A stretch of DNA of 64,000 bases from Caryophanales bacterium (GTDB taxonomy: Bacteria > Bacillota > Bacilli > Bacillales > Bacillaceae_J). The notes beneath the pieces were generated by a model, which was not told the origin of the DNA, searched no databases, and saw only the letters and a program-made list of their open reading frames with translations. The stretch is from NCBI GenBank assembly GCA_012840465.1, contig DULJ01000067.1, positions 62,001 to 126,000 of the forward strand, in the 5' to 3' direction. Positions within the stretch are counted from its first letter, which is position 1; each line of letters begins with the position of its first letter. The translations under genes were made by a program, and so were the position numbers. Below are positions 15,923 through 27,698 of the stretch, in pieces.

Positions 15923-17590
15923 TTATATTTCCATAATAATCGGTAGTATCATTGGTTTGCGTTTTGTTTTCTCATATAAAAAGGGTCCTAAAACGTCTGT
16001 TATTTCGTTTTTAATTTCAGACCATTGTGTCGTTTTGCGTTCCATAATTTTTTCAAGATGTTTAGCAATTAGGCTTTGCGCATCATTAATGAGATCACTG
16101 GACTCTCTCATATAAACAAACCCTCTAGAAATTAAATCCGGCCCAGCCATAATTTTAAATTCCTTCATATCAATACTTACGACTACGATGACTAAACCCT
16201 CTTCAGATAAAATCCGGCGGTCACGTAATACGATATTTCCGATGTCACCGACACCATTACCATCGACATAAACTGAGCCAGACGTAATCTTCCCGGCGAC
16301 TGAGGCTTCTTTACTTGTTAATGTAAGAACATCACCGTTATCCATAATAAAATTATTCTCAGGAAGCACACCGCAATCAATAGCAAGCTTTGTGTGCGTT
16401 TTAAGCATCCGGTATTCACCGTGAATTGGCATGAAAAACTTCGGTTTCATTAAGCGAAGCATGAGTTTCTGCTCCTGCTGTCCACCATGTCCTGACGTAT
16501 GGATATCGCTTAATGGACCATAAATTACTTCTGCACCGGCACGATATAGACTATTAATTACTCGGCTGACACTGATCGTGTTTCCAGGTATGGGTGATGA
16601 TGAAAAGACTACTGTATCTCCTGGATTAATTTGTATTTGACGATGGGTTCCATTGGCGATTCGCGAAAGTGCTGCCATGGGTTCCCCCTGACTGCCTGTA
16701 CAAAGGATTGTGACCTGATTACTAGGCAATCTATTAATTTGCGATGGCTCTACGAAAGTTTCTTTAGGAGCCTTAATATAACCTAAATCAAGTCCAATTT
16801 GGATCGCTGCTTCCATACTCCGACCAAAAACAGCGAGCTTACGATTGTTTGCTACTGCAGCTTCGACTACTTGTTGGAGGCGATGGATATTTGATGCAAA
16901 TGTCGCAAAAATAATTCGTCCATCCACCTTACGGAAAATTTCTTGAATGCTCTCGCCTACACGTCTTTCAGACATTGTAAAATCAGGGATTTCACTGTTT
17001 GTACTGTCTGATAGTAAGCAAAGAACACCTTCCTTTCCGATTTCAGCCATCTTTGTTAAATTTGCAGGTTCACCAACAGGGGTGAAATCAAATTTAAAAT
17101 CTCCGGTATGAACAATGTTACCTTGTGGAGTATTGACTACTATTCCATAGGCATCAGGGATACTATGGGTAGTTCGATAAAATCCAATCGATAAATGATT
17201 GAATTTTATTATATCATCCTCTTGAATATCGATTAATTTTGCCTGACGCAACAATCCATGCTCTTCTAGCTTATTTTTAATTAAACCTAAAGCAAGTTTA
17301 CCGCCATAAATAGGTACATTAAGTTGACGGAGTAAATAAGGTACTCCTCCGATATGGTCTTCATGTCCGTGCGTGATAAAAACACCTTTAATCTTTTCTT
17401 CATTTTTTACTAAATACGTATAATCTGGGATTACATAGTCAATTCCTAATAGCTCGTCCTCAGGGAATTTAATACCGGCGTCAATAACGATGATTTCATC
17501 CTTATATTGAATGGCATACGTATTTTTGCCAATTTCGCCCATTCCTCCCAAAGCAAATACTGCAACTTGATCTTCTTTTAAAAATTTCAT
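15923..17590 (-). CDS. rnjA: Ribonuclease J1
   Basis: RNase J1 has 5'-3' exonuclease and endonuclease activity and drives mRNA decay and rRNA maturation in Firmicutes. The 555 residues show the beta-CASP metallo-beta-lactamase fold: [10 protein letters not shown] near residue 73, [17 protein letters not shown], and in the last part SGHGGQQEQ and PIHGEYRML. It begins [23 protein letters not shown]. The rpoY gene lies 3 nt upstream, so the two are cotranscribed, as in B. subtilis. Confidence 0.95.
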   Translation of the reverse strand: MKFLKEDQVAVFALGGMGEIGKNTYAIQYKDEIIVIDAGIKFPEDELLGIDYVIPDYTYLVKNEEKIKGVFITHGHEDHIGGVPYLLRQLNVPIYGGKLALGLIKNKLEEHGLLRQAKLIDIQEDDIIKFNHLSIGFYRTTHSIPDAYGIVVNTPQGNIVHTGDFKFDFTPVGEPANLTKMAEIGKEGVLCLLSDSTNSEIPDFTMSERRVGESIQEIFRKVDGRIIFATFASNIHRLQQVVEAAVANNRKLAVFGRSMEAAIQIGLDLGYIKAPKETFVEPSQINRLPSNQVTILCTGSQGEPMAALSRIANGTHRQIQINPGDTVVFSSSPIPGNTISVSRVINSLYRAGAEVIYGPLSDIHTSGHGGQQEQKLMLRLMKPKFFMPIHGEYRMLKTHTKLAIDCGVLPENNFIMDNGDVLTLTSKEASVAGKITSGSVYVDGNGVGDIGNIVLRDRRILSEEGLVIVVVSIDMKEFKIMAGPDLISRGFVYMRESSDLINDAQSLIAKHLEKIMERKTTQWSEIKNEITDVLGPFLYEKTKRKPMILPIIMEI

Positions 17591-17593
17591 AAC

Positions 17594-17803
17594 CTATACA
17601 TTCTCCAATACAAAGTTTTCGGATTGCTTTTCATACTCAAGATGAGCTTCATCAAGCTTTTGAATAAATTCAACATTATATTTTTTTTCCGCTAATTTAG
17701 TCCGTACATCTCTTTCTGATGCTGCTTCAACATAAATAGTTTTTGTACGTTCCCGCACGGGCACTTCCGTTTTTATCTCTTGAAAAAATACTTTATAAAT
17801 CAT
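17594..17803 (-). CDS. rpoY: RNA polymerase epsilon subunit
   Basis: This 69-residue protein ([20 protein letters not shown], then [14 protein letters not shown]) is the small epsilon subunit that binds core RNA polymerase in Firmicutes. The site GGAGAG precedes the ATG. It forms an operon with rnjA. Confidence 0.92.
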   Translation of the reverse strand: MIYKVFFQEIKTEVPVRERTKTIYVEAASERDVRTKLAEKKYNVEFIQKLDEAHLEYEKQSENFVLENV

Positions 17804-18172
17804 CCTAACAATCTCTCCTTGCCTTTTCCAAATAATTATCTTTGTTTATTATAGCGGAAATTTAAATCTTTTTCATTTTTTTTCTACAAAAGCTTATTTT
17901 TGGTATGAATTTAGATCTGAAACTTGTACTTAAAACAAGGCTATGCTATCGTTTTTCGACCAAATAAATCCTTCATATGCGCTCTAATTCTTTCTTTTAA
18001 TCGCTTGAACATATACATTCATCTCCGTTTTAGCGTTTTTTATACTGTTTTTTATTTGATCTTATTATGTGTAACATCGCTATTTTGTTTCATGGGGTTT
18101 AATGGAAATGCATAACAAAAAGACCACCATAAAAAAATGGCAGCCTTTTTGTTAATTTCAACTGTTCACTTA
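17804..18172. other. Intergenic region between rpoY and def
   Basis: The 369-bp region holds the rpoY-rnjA promoter area and the def terminator. In B. subtilis the ykrA phosphatase gene lies here; none is present. A 23-codon minus-strand frame (17941-18012) with GGAG 10 nt upstream is the only other coding candidate and is weak. Confidence 0.6.
18114..18145 (-). terminator. Terminator after def
   Basis: On the minus strand a 9-bp stem (18137-18145 with 18122-18130, including G-T pairs) is followed by TTTTTG. Confidence 0.65.
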
Positions 18173-18721
18173 TTATTCGATAACAATTGCATCCTCGAGT
18201 TCTCGGAAGGGGTCATCTGGATTGATATGGTCATAAAACATAATTCCGTTTAAATGATCAATCTCATGTTGAAAAACGATGGCCGGCAATCCTTTTAAAC
18301 GGATTTTGACTTCTTTGCCTTCCAAATCAACAGATTTTACAGTAATTTTTGCATATCTTGGAACATAGCCCGGAACTTCGCGGTCAACAGATAAACAGCC
18401 TTCGCCGCCAGCTAGATAGTTTTTTTGAGTTGAATGACTAACAATTTTCGGGTTAAACAAAGCATAGCTGTATACTTCCCCGTCATCCTCAACGTGAATA
18501 GCAATCATTCTTTTAGAAACCCCGAGTTGCGGTGCAGCGAGTCCTATCCCTGGACGCAATCCATATTTTGAAGAAATTTCAGGATCTTGGCTATTGATAA
18601 TAAATTCAATCATTTTTGTTAAGGTTTCTTTATCTTCCGCTGCTGCTGGCAAAACTACGTCAGCAGCTTTTTCGCGTAATGTTGGATGTCCTTCGCGGAC
18701 GATATCATCCATGGTAATCAA
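18173..18721 (-). CDS. def: Peptide deformylase
   Basis: The enzyme removes the N-formyl group from nascent proteins. The three catalytic motifs are present: GIGLAAPQ (near residue 59), EGCLS with the metal-binding Cys, and HEIDHLNG with two metal-binding His and the catalytic Glu. The 182 residues match the type 2 (Gram-positive) class, with the usual insertion around [22 protein letters not shown] precedes the ATG. Position beside ykyA matches B. subtilis defB (ykrB). Confidence 0.95.
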   Translation of the reverse strand: MITMDDIVREGHPTLREKAADVVLPAAAEDKETLTKMIEFIINSQDPEISSKYGLRPGIGLAAPQLGVSKRMIAIHVEDDGEVYSYALFNPKIVSHSTQKNYLAGGEGCLSVDREVPGYVPRYAKITVKSVDLEGKEVKIRLKGLPAIVFQHEIDHLNGIMFYDHINPDDPFRELEDAIVIE

Positions 18722-18914
18722 TTATGGTCTCCTCCTATGTTTCCCTTTTGGTAAGTAAGTTTAGTTTAGCACATTTTTTCCTTTAAGAAAAAAGACTATT
18801 TAATTGGACAAGCGCATACTATAGTATTAAATTAAGGTGGATTGACAGTATTCTGGTTGTCATTCAATAATATAGAACTTATAATAATATTTTGAGACAA
18901 GGAGGGGCAAGCCG

Positions 18915-19577
18915 TTGTACTTTTTGAAAAATATTTTATTTGTAACTTTATGTATGGCGTTATTATCCGGTTGTGGCATGTCAGCTGAAGAAGAAATCTT
19001 TACTCATTTAGAAAATGCAGTGGGATTGGAGGCTAATTTTGAGAAACAGCAACAACCATTAGTTGAACTTGAAAAGAAAGAACAAACAATATATGAAAAA
19101 ATTATTAAACTTGGGATGTCTGAATTCAAACAAATAAAAGGGTTATCCCAAGAGGCTATAGAAGTAGTAAATGAACGGGAATCAAGGATTGAAAAAGAAA
19201 AAGAAAGTATCGAATCATCTAAAAAAGAGTTTTTATTAACTGAATCAAAAGTAGGCAAACTTAAAGACAAAAAAATGAAGACCAATGCCGAAGATTTATT
19301 AAAAGTTATGAATCAACGGTATGAATCCTATGATAAGCTTTATAAAAATTATAAAAATGCAATTACGTTAGACCGTGAGTTATATGAAATGTTTCAAAAA
19401 GAAGAATTGACATTAGAACAGCTTGAAATGCAAGTTAAAAAAATTAATGAGATGTATGATAACGTTGTGAAGGAAAATGAAAAGTTTAATGAATTAACAG
19501 ATACATACAATAAAAAGAAAAAAGAGTTTTATCTCGCTGCAGATTTGAATGTTGTATTTGATAATACAGCAAAGTAA
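18915..19577 (+). CDS. ykyA: YkyA family cell-wall-binding lipoprotein
   Basis: The N terminus is a lipoprotein signal with lipobox LSGC (Cys20). The remaining 200 residues are Glu/Lys-rich and almost entirely helical, predicting an elongated coiled coil at the outer face of the membrane, as in the YkyA family placed upstream of pdhA in B. subtilis. It starts with TTG at 18915 after AAGGAGGGG. The function is not established. Confidence 0.87.
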   Translation: MYFLKNILFVTLCMALLSGCGMSAEEEIFTHLENAVGLEANFEKQQQPLVELEKKEQTIYEKIIKLGMSEFKQIKGLSQEAIEVVNERESRIEKEKESIESSKKEFLLTESKVGKLKDKKMKTNAEDLLKVMNQRYESYDKLYKNYKNAITLDRELYEMFQKEELTLEQLEMQVKKINEMYDNVVKENEKFNELTDTYNKKKKEFYLAADLNVVFDNTAK

Positions 19578-19588
19578 CTTAGCGACAA

Positions 19589-19635
19589 AGTCTACTTGGA
19601 AAATGGGGTCCCACTTTCGAGTAGGCTTTTTTTTA
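19589..19635 (+). terminator. Terminator after ykyA
   Basis: Arms 19589-19596 and 19620-19627 pair and are followed by eight or more T; the 23-nt loop can pair further. Confidence 0.75.
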
Positions 19636-19693
19636 TTTCAAACAATTCTAAGTTGGGGTATAACAGATTGATGAAACTGTTAATACAGTAAAA

Positions 19694-19723
19694 TTGACGG
19701 GCATCAGATATTACCACTATACT
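19694..19723 (+). promoter_or_regulatory. Candidate sigma-A promoter of the pdh operon
   Basis: TTGACG (19694-19699) and TATACT (19718-19723) are 18 nt apart. Transcription from here would give a leader of about 340 nt that contains repeat A2. Confidence 0.55.
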
Positions 19724-19944
19724 TATGTTGTAAAGTTGGAATACGAGGTGATTCAGTCGATTACTTTAACTATAAAAATAGGGGTATTTTGTTGTTTTTT
19801 GTAGTACCTTTATTTTTTAGTTTTGTAATACATAAATTAGGGGGAGGGATACATCAAGGATAGTAAGGTTTTTACGGAATACAAATGGCATAGTTGAATA
19901 GTAAATGTGGGTAATATAATTCTGTATGGATAGAAGTAGTTACC

Positions 19945-20042
19945 GTTTTCAGTGGTAGTTTTTCGAGCTAAGATCAAAGATTAAGAACGCCACGTCCCGT
20001 GGCCTAACAATCTGGGCGCAGATACGCAAAGGCGCATTTGAT
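19945..20042 (+). repeat. Family A repeat, copy A2
   Basis: The element has the GTAGTTTTTCGAGC arm, an extra hairpin module GCCACG-TCC-CGTGGC, and the conserved core 20010-20042. It ends 31 nt before pdhA in the same orientation, so it lies in the mRNA leader. Confidence 0.85.
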
Positions 20043-20055
20043 AAAGTCGATTTGA

Positions 20056-21162
<1,107 letters not shown>

Positions 21163-21165
21163 AAA

Positions 21166-22143
21166 ATGGCTCAAATGACAATGATCCAAGCAATTACTAA
21201 TGCGATGAGAACTGAATTAACAAACGATCCAAACGTTCTTATCTTTGGTGAAGATGTCGGAGTAAATGGTGGAGTCTTCCGGGCGACAGAAGGCCTGCAG
21301 CAAGAGTTTGGGGAGGATCGTGTCTTTGATACACCACTCGCGGAATCAGCGATTGGGGGTCTTGCTATTGGCTTAGCACTGGAAGGTTTTCGACCTGTAC
21401 CTGAAATTCAATTTTTTGGGTTTATATATGAAGTAATGGATTCTCTTAATGGACAAATGGCAAGGATGCGTTATCGTTCCGGCGGAACCTTTCAAGCGCC
21501 TATAACAGTTCGCTCTCCGTTCGGTGGGGGAGTTAAAACACCGGAACTCCATGCTGATAGTCTTGAAGGGTTAATGGTACAGCAGCCTGGTTTAAAAGTA
21601 GTCATTCCATCTACTCCGTATGATGCAAAGGGGCTATTAATTTCCGCTATTCGCGATAATGACCCTGTTATTTTCTTGGAGCATATGAAGCTTTACCGCT
21701 CATTTCGCGAGGAGGTACCGGAAGAAGAGTATACTATTCCACTTGGTAAGGCTGATGTAAAGCGGGAAGGTAAAGATCTTACAATCGTAACGTACGGTGC
21801 TATGGTTCATTCTTCCTTAAAAGCTGCTGAAGAGTTAGCGAAAGAGGGCATAAGCGTAGAAGTAATCGATCTAAGAACGGTCAGCCCTATTGATATTGAT
21901 ACAATTATTGAATCTGTAAAGAAAACGAATCGGGCGATTGTTGTTCAAGAAGCACAAAAACAGGCAGGAGTGGCAGCAAATGTAGTTGCAGAAATAACGG
22001 AACGGGCAATTTTGCATTTAGAGGCACCAGTATTACGTGTGACAGCCCCTGATACTGTTTTCCCATTTTCAATGGCAGAGGATGTCTGGTTGCCAAATTA
22101 CACAGATATCATTGAAAAAGCAAAAGTCGTTCTAAATTTTTAA
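21166..22143 (+). CDS. pdhB: Pyruvate dehydrogenase E1 component, beta subunit
   Basis: This is the 325-residue beta half of E1, providing the pyrimidine-ring side of the thiamine site ([18 protein letters not shown]) and the transketolase C-terminal domain ([17 protein letters not shown]). Length and sequence are normal. It lies between pdhA and pdhC, with AAAGGAG in the end of pdhA upstream. Confidence 0.95.
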   Translation: MAQMTMIQAITNAMRTELTNDPNVLIFGEDVGVNGGVFRATEGLQQEFGEDRVFDTPLAESAIGGLAIGLALEGFRPVPEIQFFGFIYEVMDSLNGQMARMRYRSGGTFQAPITVRSPFGGGVKTPELHADSLEGLMVQQPGLKVVIPSTPYDAKGLLISAIRDNDPVIFLEHMKLYRSFREEVPEEEYTIPLGKADVKREGKDLTIVTYGAMVHSSLKAAEELAKEGISVEVIDLRTVSPIDIDTIIESVKKTNRAIVVQEAQKQAGVAANVVAEITERAILHLEAPVLRVTAPDTVFPFSMAEDVWLPNYTDIIEKAKVVLNF

Positions 22144-22157
22144 GGGAGGGAAAATTA

Positions 22158-23447
22158 GTGGCGTTTTCATTTAAACTACCAGATATTGGTGAAGGAATCC
22201 ATGAAGGCGAAATCGTCAAATGGTTTGTAAAGCCTGGAGATAAGGTGAAAGAAGATGATATTCTATGTGAAGTCCAAAATGACAAGGCTGTTGTTGAAAT
22301 TCCGTCTCCGGTAGATGGAACAGTACTGGAAGTTAAGGTAGCTGAAGGGACTGTAGCTGTTGTAGGGGACACGATTGTAACTATTGACGCTGCAGGATAT
22401 GAAGGTGGTGAAGCGGGAACGGGGGCATCTGTACCTGCTGTCACTAATGAAAAAACGGTAACAGCGGAAGAAACTAAAGAAAGTCCGCAAACTGCACCGG
22501 CCGCCCCAGTGGCAACCGCTTCGAATAATCGAGTGATTGCGATGCCATCAGTAAGAAAATACGCTCGTGAAAAAGGTGTTACTATTGCCGAAGTAACGGG
22601 TTCTGGCGAACATGGTCGAGTGTTAAAAGAAGATATTGAACGCTTTATTTCCGGTGGTGCACCTGTACATGCTACTGAGACTAGTGTGAAGGACGAAAAG
22701 GCTGGACAGGAAACCGTTACAACTATGACTGCTCCAAGTGGTTACTATCCTGAAACACGTGAGAAAATGAGTGGAATTAGGAAAGCCATTGCGAAGGCAA
22801 TGGTTCATTCCAAACAGACAGCACCACATGTTACATTGATGGACGAAGTCGATGTTACAGATCTAGTTGCACATAGAAAGAAATTTAAAGCGGCAGCACA
22901 GGAAAAAGGCATTAAACTGACATATTTACCTTATGTTGTAAAAGCGTTAGTATCTGCAATAAGAGAGTATCCAGACCTAAATTCATCAATAGATGATGAA
23001 GCACAGGAAATTATTCGTAAACATTACTATACTATCGGCATTGCTACTGATACAGAAAAAGGATTGTTAGTACCTGTTGTAAAAGATGCAGATAGAAAAT
23101 CAATATTTGCAATTTCGAATGAAATTAACGAACTTGCAACGAAAGCTCGTGATGGAAAATTGGCACCGGATGAAATGAAAGGTGGATCATGCACGATTTC
23201 AAACATTGGATCTGCAGGGGGGCAGTGGTTTACGCCTGTAATTAACTATCCAGAAGTAGCGATATTGGGAATGGGTCGCATTGCTGAAAAAGCAGTCGTT
23301 CGTAATGGTGAAATTGTTGTTGCACCGGTACTTGCACTTTCATTAAGCTTTGACCACCGTATGATTGATGGAGCAACAGCACAAAATGCATTGAATCATA
23401 TTAAGCGGTTATTACATGATCCACAATTATTAATAATGGAGGCTTAA
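22158..23447 (+). CDS. pdhC: Dihydrolipoamide acetyltransferase (E2 of pyruvate dehydrogenase)
   Basis: E2 is the structural core of the complex and transfers acetyl groups to CoA. The 429 residues show one lipoyl domain (about 1-80; lipoylated Lys in [12 protein letters not shown]), an Ala/Thr/Pro-rich linker, a peripheral subunit binding domain ([16 protein letters not shown], about 126-160), and the acetyltransferase domain with catalytic SFDHRMIDG near the C terminus. It starts with GTG at 22158 after AAGGGAGGG. Confidence 0.95.
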   Translation: MAFSFKLPDIGEGIHEGEIVKWFVKPGDKVKEDDILCEVQNDKAVVEIPSPVDGTVLEVKVAEGTVAVVGDTIVTIDAAGYEGGEAGTGASVPAVTNEKTVTAEETKESPQTAPAAPVATASNNRVIAMPSVRKYAREKGVTIAEVTGSGEHGRVLKEDIERFISGGAPVHATETSVKDEKAGQETVTTMTAPSGYYPETREKMSGIRKAIAKAMVHSKQTAPHVTLMDEVDVTDLVAHRKKFKAAAQEKGIKLTYLPYVVKALVSAIREYPDLNSSIDDEAQEIIRKHYYTIGIATDTEKGLLVPVVKDADRKSIFAISNEINELATKARDGKLAPDEMKGGSCTISNIGSAGGQWFTPVINYPEVAILGMGRIAEKAVVRNGEIVVAPVLALSLSFDHRMIDGATAQNALNHIKRLLHDPQLLIMEA

Positions 23448-23449
23448 AA

Positions 23450-24862
23450 ATGGTTGTAGGAGATTTTCCCATTGAAACTGACACAATTGTCGTTGGAGCG
23501 GGACCTGGCGGGTATGTTGCTGCCATAAGAGCAGCACAACTCGGCCAAAAGGTAACCATTGTTGAAAAAGGGGATCTAGGAGGAGTTTGTTTAAATGTAG
23601 GTTGTATTCCCTCCAAGGCGCTTATATCAGCAGGACATCGTTATGAGACTGCTAAACATTCTGAAGACATTGGTATTCATGCAGAAAATGTAACGGTTGA
23701 TTTTTCAAAGGTGCAAAAATGGAAAGCAAGTATTGTGAATAAGCTTACTGGCGGCGTTGGGGCATTACTTAATGGAAATAAAGTCGAAATTGCTAGTGGT
23801 GAGGCATATTTCGTTGATGGCAACACTTTACGTGTGATGAGCGAAAAATTCGCACAAACCTATAAATTTAAAAATGCAATTATTGCAACTGGTTCAAGAC
23901 CGATCGAGCTCCCTACTTTTAAATTTACGAAACGTGTTCTTGACTCCACTGGTGCTTTATCATTGTCGGAAATACCAAAGAAATTGATTATTATAGGCGG
24001 CGGTGTAATTGGAATTGAACTTGGCACAGCCTACGCAAATTTCGGAAGTGAGATTACCATTATCGAAGGTATGGACGATATTCTGAATGGTTTTGAAAAA
24101 CCAATGATATCAGTTGTGAAAAAACGACTTAAAAATAAAGGTACTGTAGAAATCTATACGAAGGCCTTAGCAAAAGGTGTGGAAGAAACAGATACCGGTG
24201 TGAAGGTGTCGTTCGAAGTGGATGGTGAAGCAAAAACCGTTGAGGGTGATTATCTGCTTGTAACAGTTGGACGTAAACCAAATACAGTGGAAATCGGTTT
24301 AGAAGGCGTAGGAATTGAAATGACAGACCGTGGTCTAATAAAAATCGATCAGCAATGCCGGACATCTGTAAACAATATTTACGCAATCGGCGATATTGTC
24401 GAAGGCCCACAGCTAGCGCATAAAGCCTCTTATGAAGGGAAAATAGCAGCTGAAGCAATTTCAGGCCATTCATCAGAAATTGATTATCAGGCCATTCCCG
24501 CTGTTGTATTTTCGGATCCAGAGTGTGCGACAGTCGGATATTTTGAAAAACAAGCGAAGGATGAAGGCATTGACGTGATCGCGGCTAAATTCCCATTTGC
24601 CGCAAATGGACGTGCGTTGGCATTAAATGAATCCGATGGGTTTATGAAGCTTGTTACCCGTAAAGGGGACGGTTTGGTGATTGGAGCACAAATTGTTGGA
24701 CCTAATGCATCAGATATGATTGCTGAGTTAGGACTTGCGATCGAGGCTGGAATGACGGCAGAAGATATTGCGCTAACCATTCATGCCCATCCCACACTTG
24801 GTGAAATAACAATGGAGGCCGCAGAAGTGGCTATCGGAAGCCCAATTCATATTATAAAATAG
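23450..24862 (+). CDS. pdhD: Dihydrolipoamide dehydrogenase (E3)
   Basis: E3 reoxidises the lipoyl group and reduces NAD. The FAD-binding motif is [12 protein letters not shown], the redox disulfide is in [15 protein letters not shown], the NAD-binding motif is [12 protein letters not shown], and the C-terminal active-site His-Glu pair is in HAHPTLGE. The 470 residues match. The site GGAGG overlaps the end of pdhC, 2 nt away. The stop codon abuts repeat C2. Confidence 0.96.
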   Translation: MVVGDFPIETDTIVVGAGPGGYVAAIRAAQLGQKVTIVEKGDLGGVCLNVGCIPSKALISAGHRYETAKHSEDIGIHAENVTVDFSKVQKWKASIVNKLTGGVGALLNGNKVEIASGEAYFVDGNTLRVMSEKFAQTYKFKNAIIATGSRPIELPTFKFTKRVLDSTGALSLSEIPKKLIIIGGGVIGIELGTAYANFGSEITIIEGMDDILNGFEKPMISVVKKRLKNKGTVEIYTKALAKGVEETDTGVKVSFEVDGEAKTVEGDYLLVTVGRKPNTVEIGLEGVGIEMTDRGLIKIDQQCRTSVNNIYAIGDIVEGPQLAHKASYEGKIAAEAISGHSSEIDYQAIPAVVFSDPECATVGYFEKQAKDEGIDVIAAKFPFAANGRALALNESDGFMKLVTRKGDGLVIGAQIVGPNASDMIAELGLAIEAGMTAEDIALTIHAHPTLGEITMEAAEVAIGSPIHIIK

Positions 24863-24908
24863 AAAAGCGGAAGCATCCGTTAAGCGACGCATAAACTGAA
24901 GCTGGATA
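24862..24908 (+). repeat. Family C repeat, copy C2 (short)
   Basis: It starts at the last base of the pdhD stop codon with GAAAAGCGGAAGC and ends GAAGCTGGATA. It is in the sense orientation of pdhD. Confidence 0.85.
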
Positions 24909-24922
24909 ATTCAGAAAAAGAA

Positions 24923-25002
24923 GGAGCTGTCTCAGAAGTATCATGCACGAAATACCAATAGGTATACGGGAGTGGGTGATACTTTTGAAACAGCCCTTTT
25001 TT
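24923..25002 (+). terminator. Long hairpin terminator after the pdh operon
   Basis: Arms of about 20 nt (24923-24943 and 24977-24995) pair nearly completely and are followed by TTTTTT. An inner ATACC/GGTAT pair lies in the loop. The arm GGGCTGTTTCAAAAGTATCA looks like an end of a mobile element, so the hairpin may be of insertion-sequence origin. Confidence 0.7.
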
Positions 25003-25025
25003 GGTAGGCAGAAAAGTAATTTTTT

Positions 25026-25415
25026 TTATTTAGTTTTTTGTTTCTCCATGGCATCCATAAGATGATTCATAATTTCTCTCTTACTTTTCTTGCCCTCAAT
25101 ACGTGTCTTTTCTTCTCCGTCTTTTATTACGATTAATGTTGGATAGACACTTACATCGAACTTTTTAATTTTCTCATTCTTGTTTGTTGATTGAACAAGA
25201 GTGACATCGGCCATTTCATTTGGGAATTTCTCGCGAAGGTCAAGTAAGACATCATAATAGTTATTTTCTAACTTTATTTTATCATCATCTGAAAAAAACA
25301 ATAGATGATAACCCTCGCCATCCAAATTAATTTTAGCTAGTGCATCACTATCGACCGTATTACAGGCCGTTAATAAAAACATGGATAAAAAGATCGATCC
25401 AAGTTTCATTTTCAT
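25026..25415 (-). CDS. Small lipoprotein with thioredoxin-like fold
   Basis: The 129-residue product has a lipoprotein signal (MKMKLGSIFLSMFLLTAC, Cys about 18). The body resembles a thioredoxin-like domain: YHLLFFSDDD, then VTLVQSTN, then FDVSVYPTLIVIKDGEE with the cis-Pro region. The usual CxxC is absent, so it is not a normal disulfide oxidoreductase. ATG at 25415 is chosen because the signal peptide begins there; the longer frame to 25478 has no ribosome site. Function unknown; it is divergent from the next gene. Confidence 0.65.
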   Translation of the reverse strand: MKMKLGSIFLSMFLLTACNTVDSDALAKINLDGEGYHLLFFSDDDKIKLENNYYDVLLDLREKFPNEMADVTLVQSTNKNEKIKKFDVSVYPTLIVIKDGEEKTRIEGKKSKREIMNHLMDAMEKQKTK

Positions 25416-25642
25416 TTGTTGCTCACTTCTTTCTGAAAGAGAAATTATGTAATCTTTGCCTATGTCATATTTTATCATTCATTTTAAAAAGTGGAAGCAT
25501 TGTCATCTATTTGTTACATAAATGAAAAATTCAAAATACTAGATATGGTAGTGAAATATTTCCAAATGTCTAGGTGATGGTCTTAGAAATGATATACTAT
25601 AATGATAATAGGGTATTTTCATAAATATGGGGGGACATTCAT

Positions 25643-26455
25643 ATGAGACTTAGATTTCTATTTTTGTTATGTTTAATCATTGCATTATCAGCTTGTTCAG
25701 AAACAAAAGAGAGCCAGGGGCAGGAACAAATCAAGGAAACTGAGGCCACCGTACCAGAGGAAACAATCCCAATGGAAACGGAGGTTGAACAAAGCAAAAT
25801 AGCCGACGTCCCGGAGGTTTTGCCACAGTATAAAATCAATCCAAAAAATTTCAATATTGAACCAATTAGTGATGCGCCAGATCATGTAATCTTGTTAACA
25901 ATTGATGATGCACCTGATCAGCATGCCCTTGAAATGGCAAAAACATTGAAGGAATTAAATGTTAATGCAATCTTTTTTGTCAATGGTCACTTTTTGCAAT
26001 CAGCGGAACAAGAAGCCGTATTGAAGGAAATCCATGATATGGGCTTTCTGATTGGAAACCATACAATGCATCATAAAAATTTGAAAAATTTATCAACAGA
26101 AGAACAATCCAAGGAAATTGTTGAATTAAATGATTTAGTCGAGAAAATTATTGGGGAGAGACCGAAATTTTTCCGGGCGCCGCATGGTGTGAATACAGAT
26201 TATAGCAGACAAGTAGTAGCTGATGAAAAAATGGTTCTAATGAATTGGTCTTATGGTTATGACTTTATGAAGGATTACATGAGCAAAGAGGCATTAACTG
26301 ATATTATGATTAACACCGAATTGCTTCATAAAGGAGCCAATTTATTAATGCATGACCGCAAGTGGACAAATGAAGCCCTTAAAGATATTGTAATAAGTTT
26401 AGAGAATAAAGGTTATCAAGCTGCTGACCCAAAATTAATAGAAACTATAAAATAA
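25643..26455 (+). CDS. Polysaccharide deacetylase family lipoprotein
   Basis: A lipoprotein signal ends in LSAC (Cys18). An acidic, Pro-rich linker (residues about 20-55) leads to a NodB-type deacetylase domain with LLTIDDAPDQ (catalytic and metal Asp), GNHTMHH (metal-binding His pair) and FRAPHG. Such enzymes remove acetyl groups from peptidoglycan or other wall glycans; the substrate is not known. ATG 25643 follows ATGGGGGG. Confidence 0.85.
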   Translation: MRLRFLFLLCLIIALSACSETKESQGQEQIKETEATVPEETIPMETEVEQSKIADVPEVLPQYKINPKNFNIEPISDAPDHVILLTIDDAPDQHALEMAKTLKELNVNAIFFVNGHFLQSAEQEAVLKEIHDMGFLIGNHTMHHKNLKNLSTEEQSKEIVELNDLVEKIIGERPKFFRAPHGVNTDYSRQVVADEKMVLMNWSYGYDFMKDYMSKEALTDIMINTELLHKGANLLMHDRKWTNEALKDIVISLENKGYQAADPKLIETIK

Positions 26456-26482
26456 CTGTTTCCTTCGGGAGGCAGTTTTTTT
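26452..26482 (+). terminator. Terminator after the deacetylase gene
   Basis: A stem with AACTG/CAGTT and TCC/GGA arms around TTC is followed by TTTTTTT. Confidence 0.75.
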
Positions 26483-26539
26483 GTTTAAATCAATCAAAAT
26501 TGGAAATAATGAAAGAATGTAAAAAAGGAGGGGGTTCAT

Positions 26540-27601
26540 TTGAAAAAACTGCTCTTCTGTCTAGCTAGTATAATGTTAATGTTAGGTTGTGAATCTAGTC
26601 TTTCTCGCAATAATACAAATAATAAAATTGAAAAGATCGAGAACGAAACGTGGACGGAAGTGCCTCAAAAAAAAGTTGGAGAGCAAGTGTTTATCCCCGT
26701 TGAATCTTTAATAAGTACGATAAACACAAAAGCCGATTTTGATGAAGTTAATCGAACGCTAATGCTGGATGTGGGTGAACATCAGTTTTATTTTGTTCAT
26801 ATGGTTCCAGTTGTCCAAAAAAATGGATTGCTATTACCTGTTGCTGAAAATGATTTTAATATTATGGAGGATCAGGCATGGCTATCTTTGAATTTTTTGC
26901 GTGATAATTTAGATATTGGTGTCAGGACAGAAAATAATAAAACGTTTATCAATACTGCTAAACCAATCGAGCTTAAAACGAACAATGAAGTTACTGAACT
27001 TTCATATCTTGGCAGCGTTGAAAATGTCATAGAGATCATGGATTTTCTTGAAAGCCCGATCAAAGGTGCACAGGTAGATACCATTCCATCCCACCTCCCC
27101 GGTGCTAAAAGGGCATATCGTAATGGGGTCCATGAGGGAATGGACTGGTATGGGTTTTCCACAGGTGTTTCGATGAACGAGCAGACAAAGGTATTTGCGA
27201 TGGGGGATGGGGTCGTTGTCCGGGCTGATCACGAGTATAACCGTTACAGCTCGAAGGAAGAACGAAATCGAGAACTGGGAATGGCAGCGGAAGTTGGATT
27301 CACGCCGGCCTATATTTTAGATCGGTTAAGAGGACGTCAGGTTTGGATTCAATACGAAAATGGTCTTCAAGCACGGTTTGCACATTTAGATCGGATTCCA
27401 GAAGAATTACAGGTTGGGGATGGGGTAAGTGCTCAGACCCTTATCGGGTATGTTGGCAATACAGGGACAAGCGGTGATGTAAAAGGAGATCGAACGGAAT
27501 TACATCTACATTTAGATCTATTGTACCGTGGTGAATTGTTTTGGAAAGGGTTATCGGAGAAAGAAATTGAAAAGGTGCTAAAAACGATATTTACAAACTA
27601 A
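26540..27601 (+). CDS. M23 family peptidase-like lipoprotein
   Basis: A lipoprotein signal (lipobox MLGC, Cys17) is followed by a segment resembling the copper-amine-oxidase-N / stalk-type domain (VFIPVESLISTINTKADFDE and DEVNRTLMLDVGEH) and by a C-terminal LytM/M23 domain. Zinc-ligand motifs are NGVHEGMDWYG (HxxxD) and TELHLHLD. The M23 domain contains an unusual insertion rich in charged residues (DHEYNRYSSKEERNREL). It probably acts on, or regulates hydrolysis of, peptidoglycan. It begins with TTG at 26540 after AAGGAGGGGG. Confidence 0.83.
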   Translation: MKKLLFCLASIMLMLGCESSLSRNNTNNKIEKIENETWTEVPQKKVGEQVFIPVESLISTINTKADFDEVNRTLMLDVGEHQFYFVHMVPVVQKNGLLLPVAENDFNIMEDQAWLSLNFLRDNLDIGVRTENNKTFINTAKPIELKTNNEVTELSYLGSVENVIEIMDFLESPIKGAQVDTIPSHLPGAKRAYRNGVHEGMDWYGFSTGVSMNEQTKVFAMGDGVVVRADHEYNRYSSKEERNRELGMAAEVGFTPAYILDRLRGRQVWIQYENGLQARFAHLDRIPEELQVGDGVSAQTLIGYVGNTGTSGDVKGDRTELHLHLDLLYRGELFWKGLSEKEIEKVLKTIFTN

Positions 27602-27629
27602 AAGGGACTGTCAGTGGGACAGCCCCTTT
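27601..27629 (+). terminator. Hairpin after the M23 gene
   Basis: AAAGGG-A-CTGTC pairs with GACAG-C-CCCTTT around AGTGG; no T run follows, so termination is uncertain. Confidence 0.5.
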
Positions 27630-27636
27630 GTAAATT

Positions 27637-27694
27637 GTCTAGCTCCAGCGCCCAGCGACTCGTAAACTTCGCTCAACGGACGCTTCCATTTTTC
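27637..27694 (-). repeat. Family C repeat, copy C3 (short)
   Basis: On the minus strand it lies a few bases after the stop of the DUF1885 gene, in that gene's sense orientation. Confidence 0.85.
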
Positions 27695-27698
27695 TTAT

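Noticed and set aside
17924..18115. 63-codon plus-strand frame between rpoY and def
   Set aside because: No ribosome site; AT-rich hydrophobic translation typical of noncoding sequence.
24923..25002. Intact insertion sequence after pdhD
   Set aside because: Only about 80 nt with inverted arms and no transposase; called a terminator of possible mobile-element origin.
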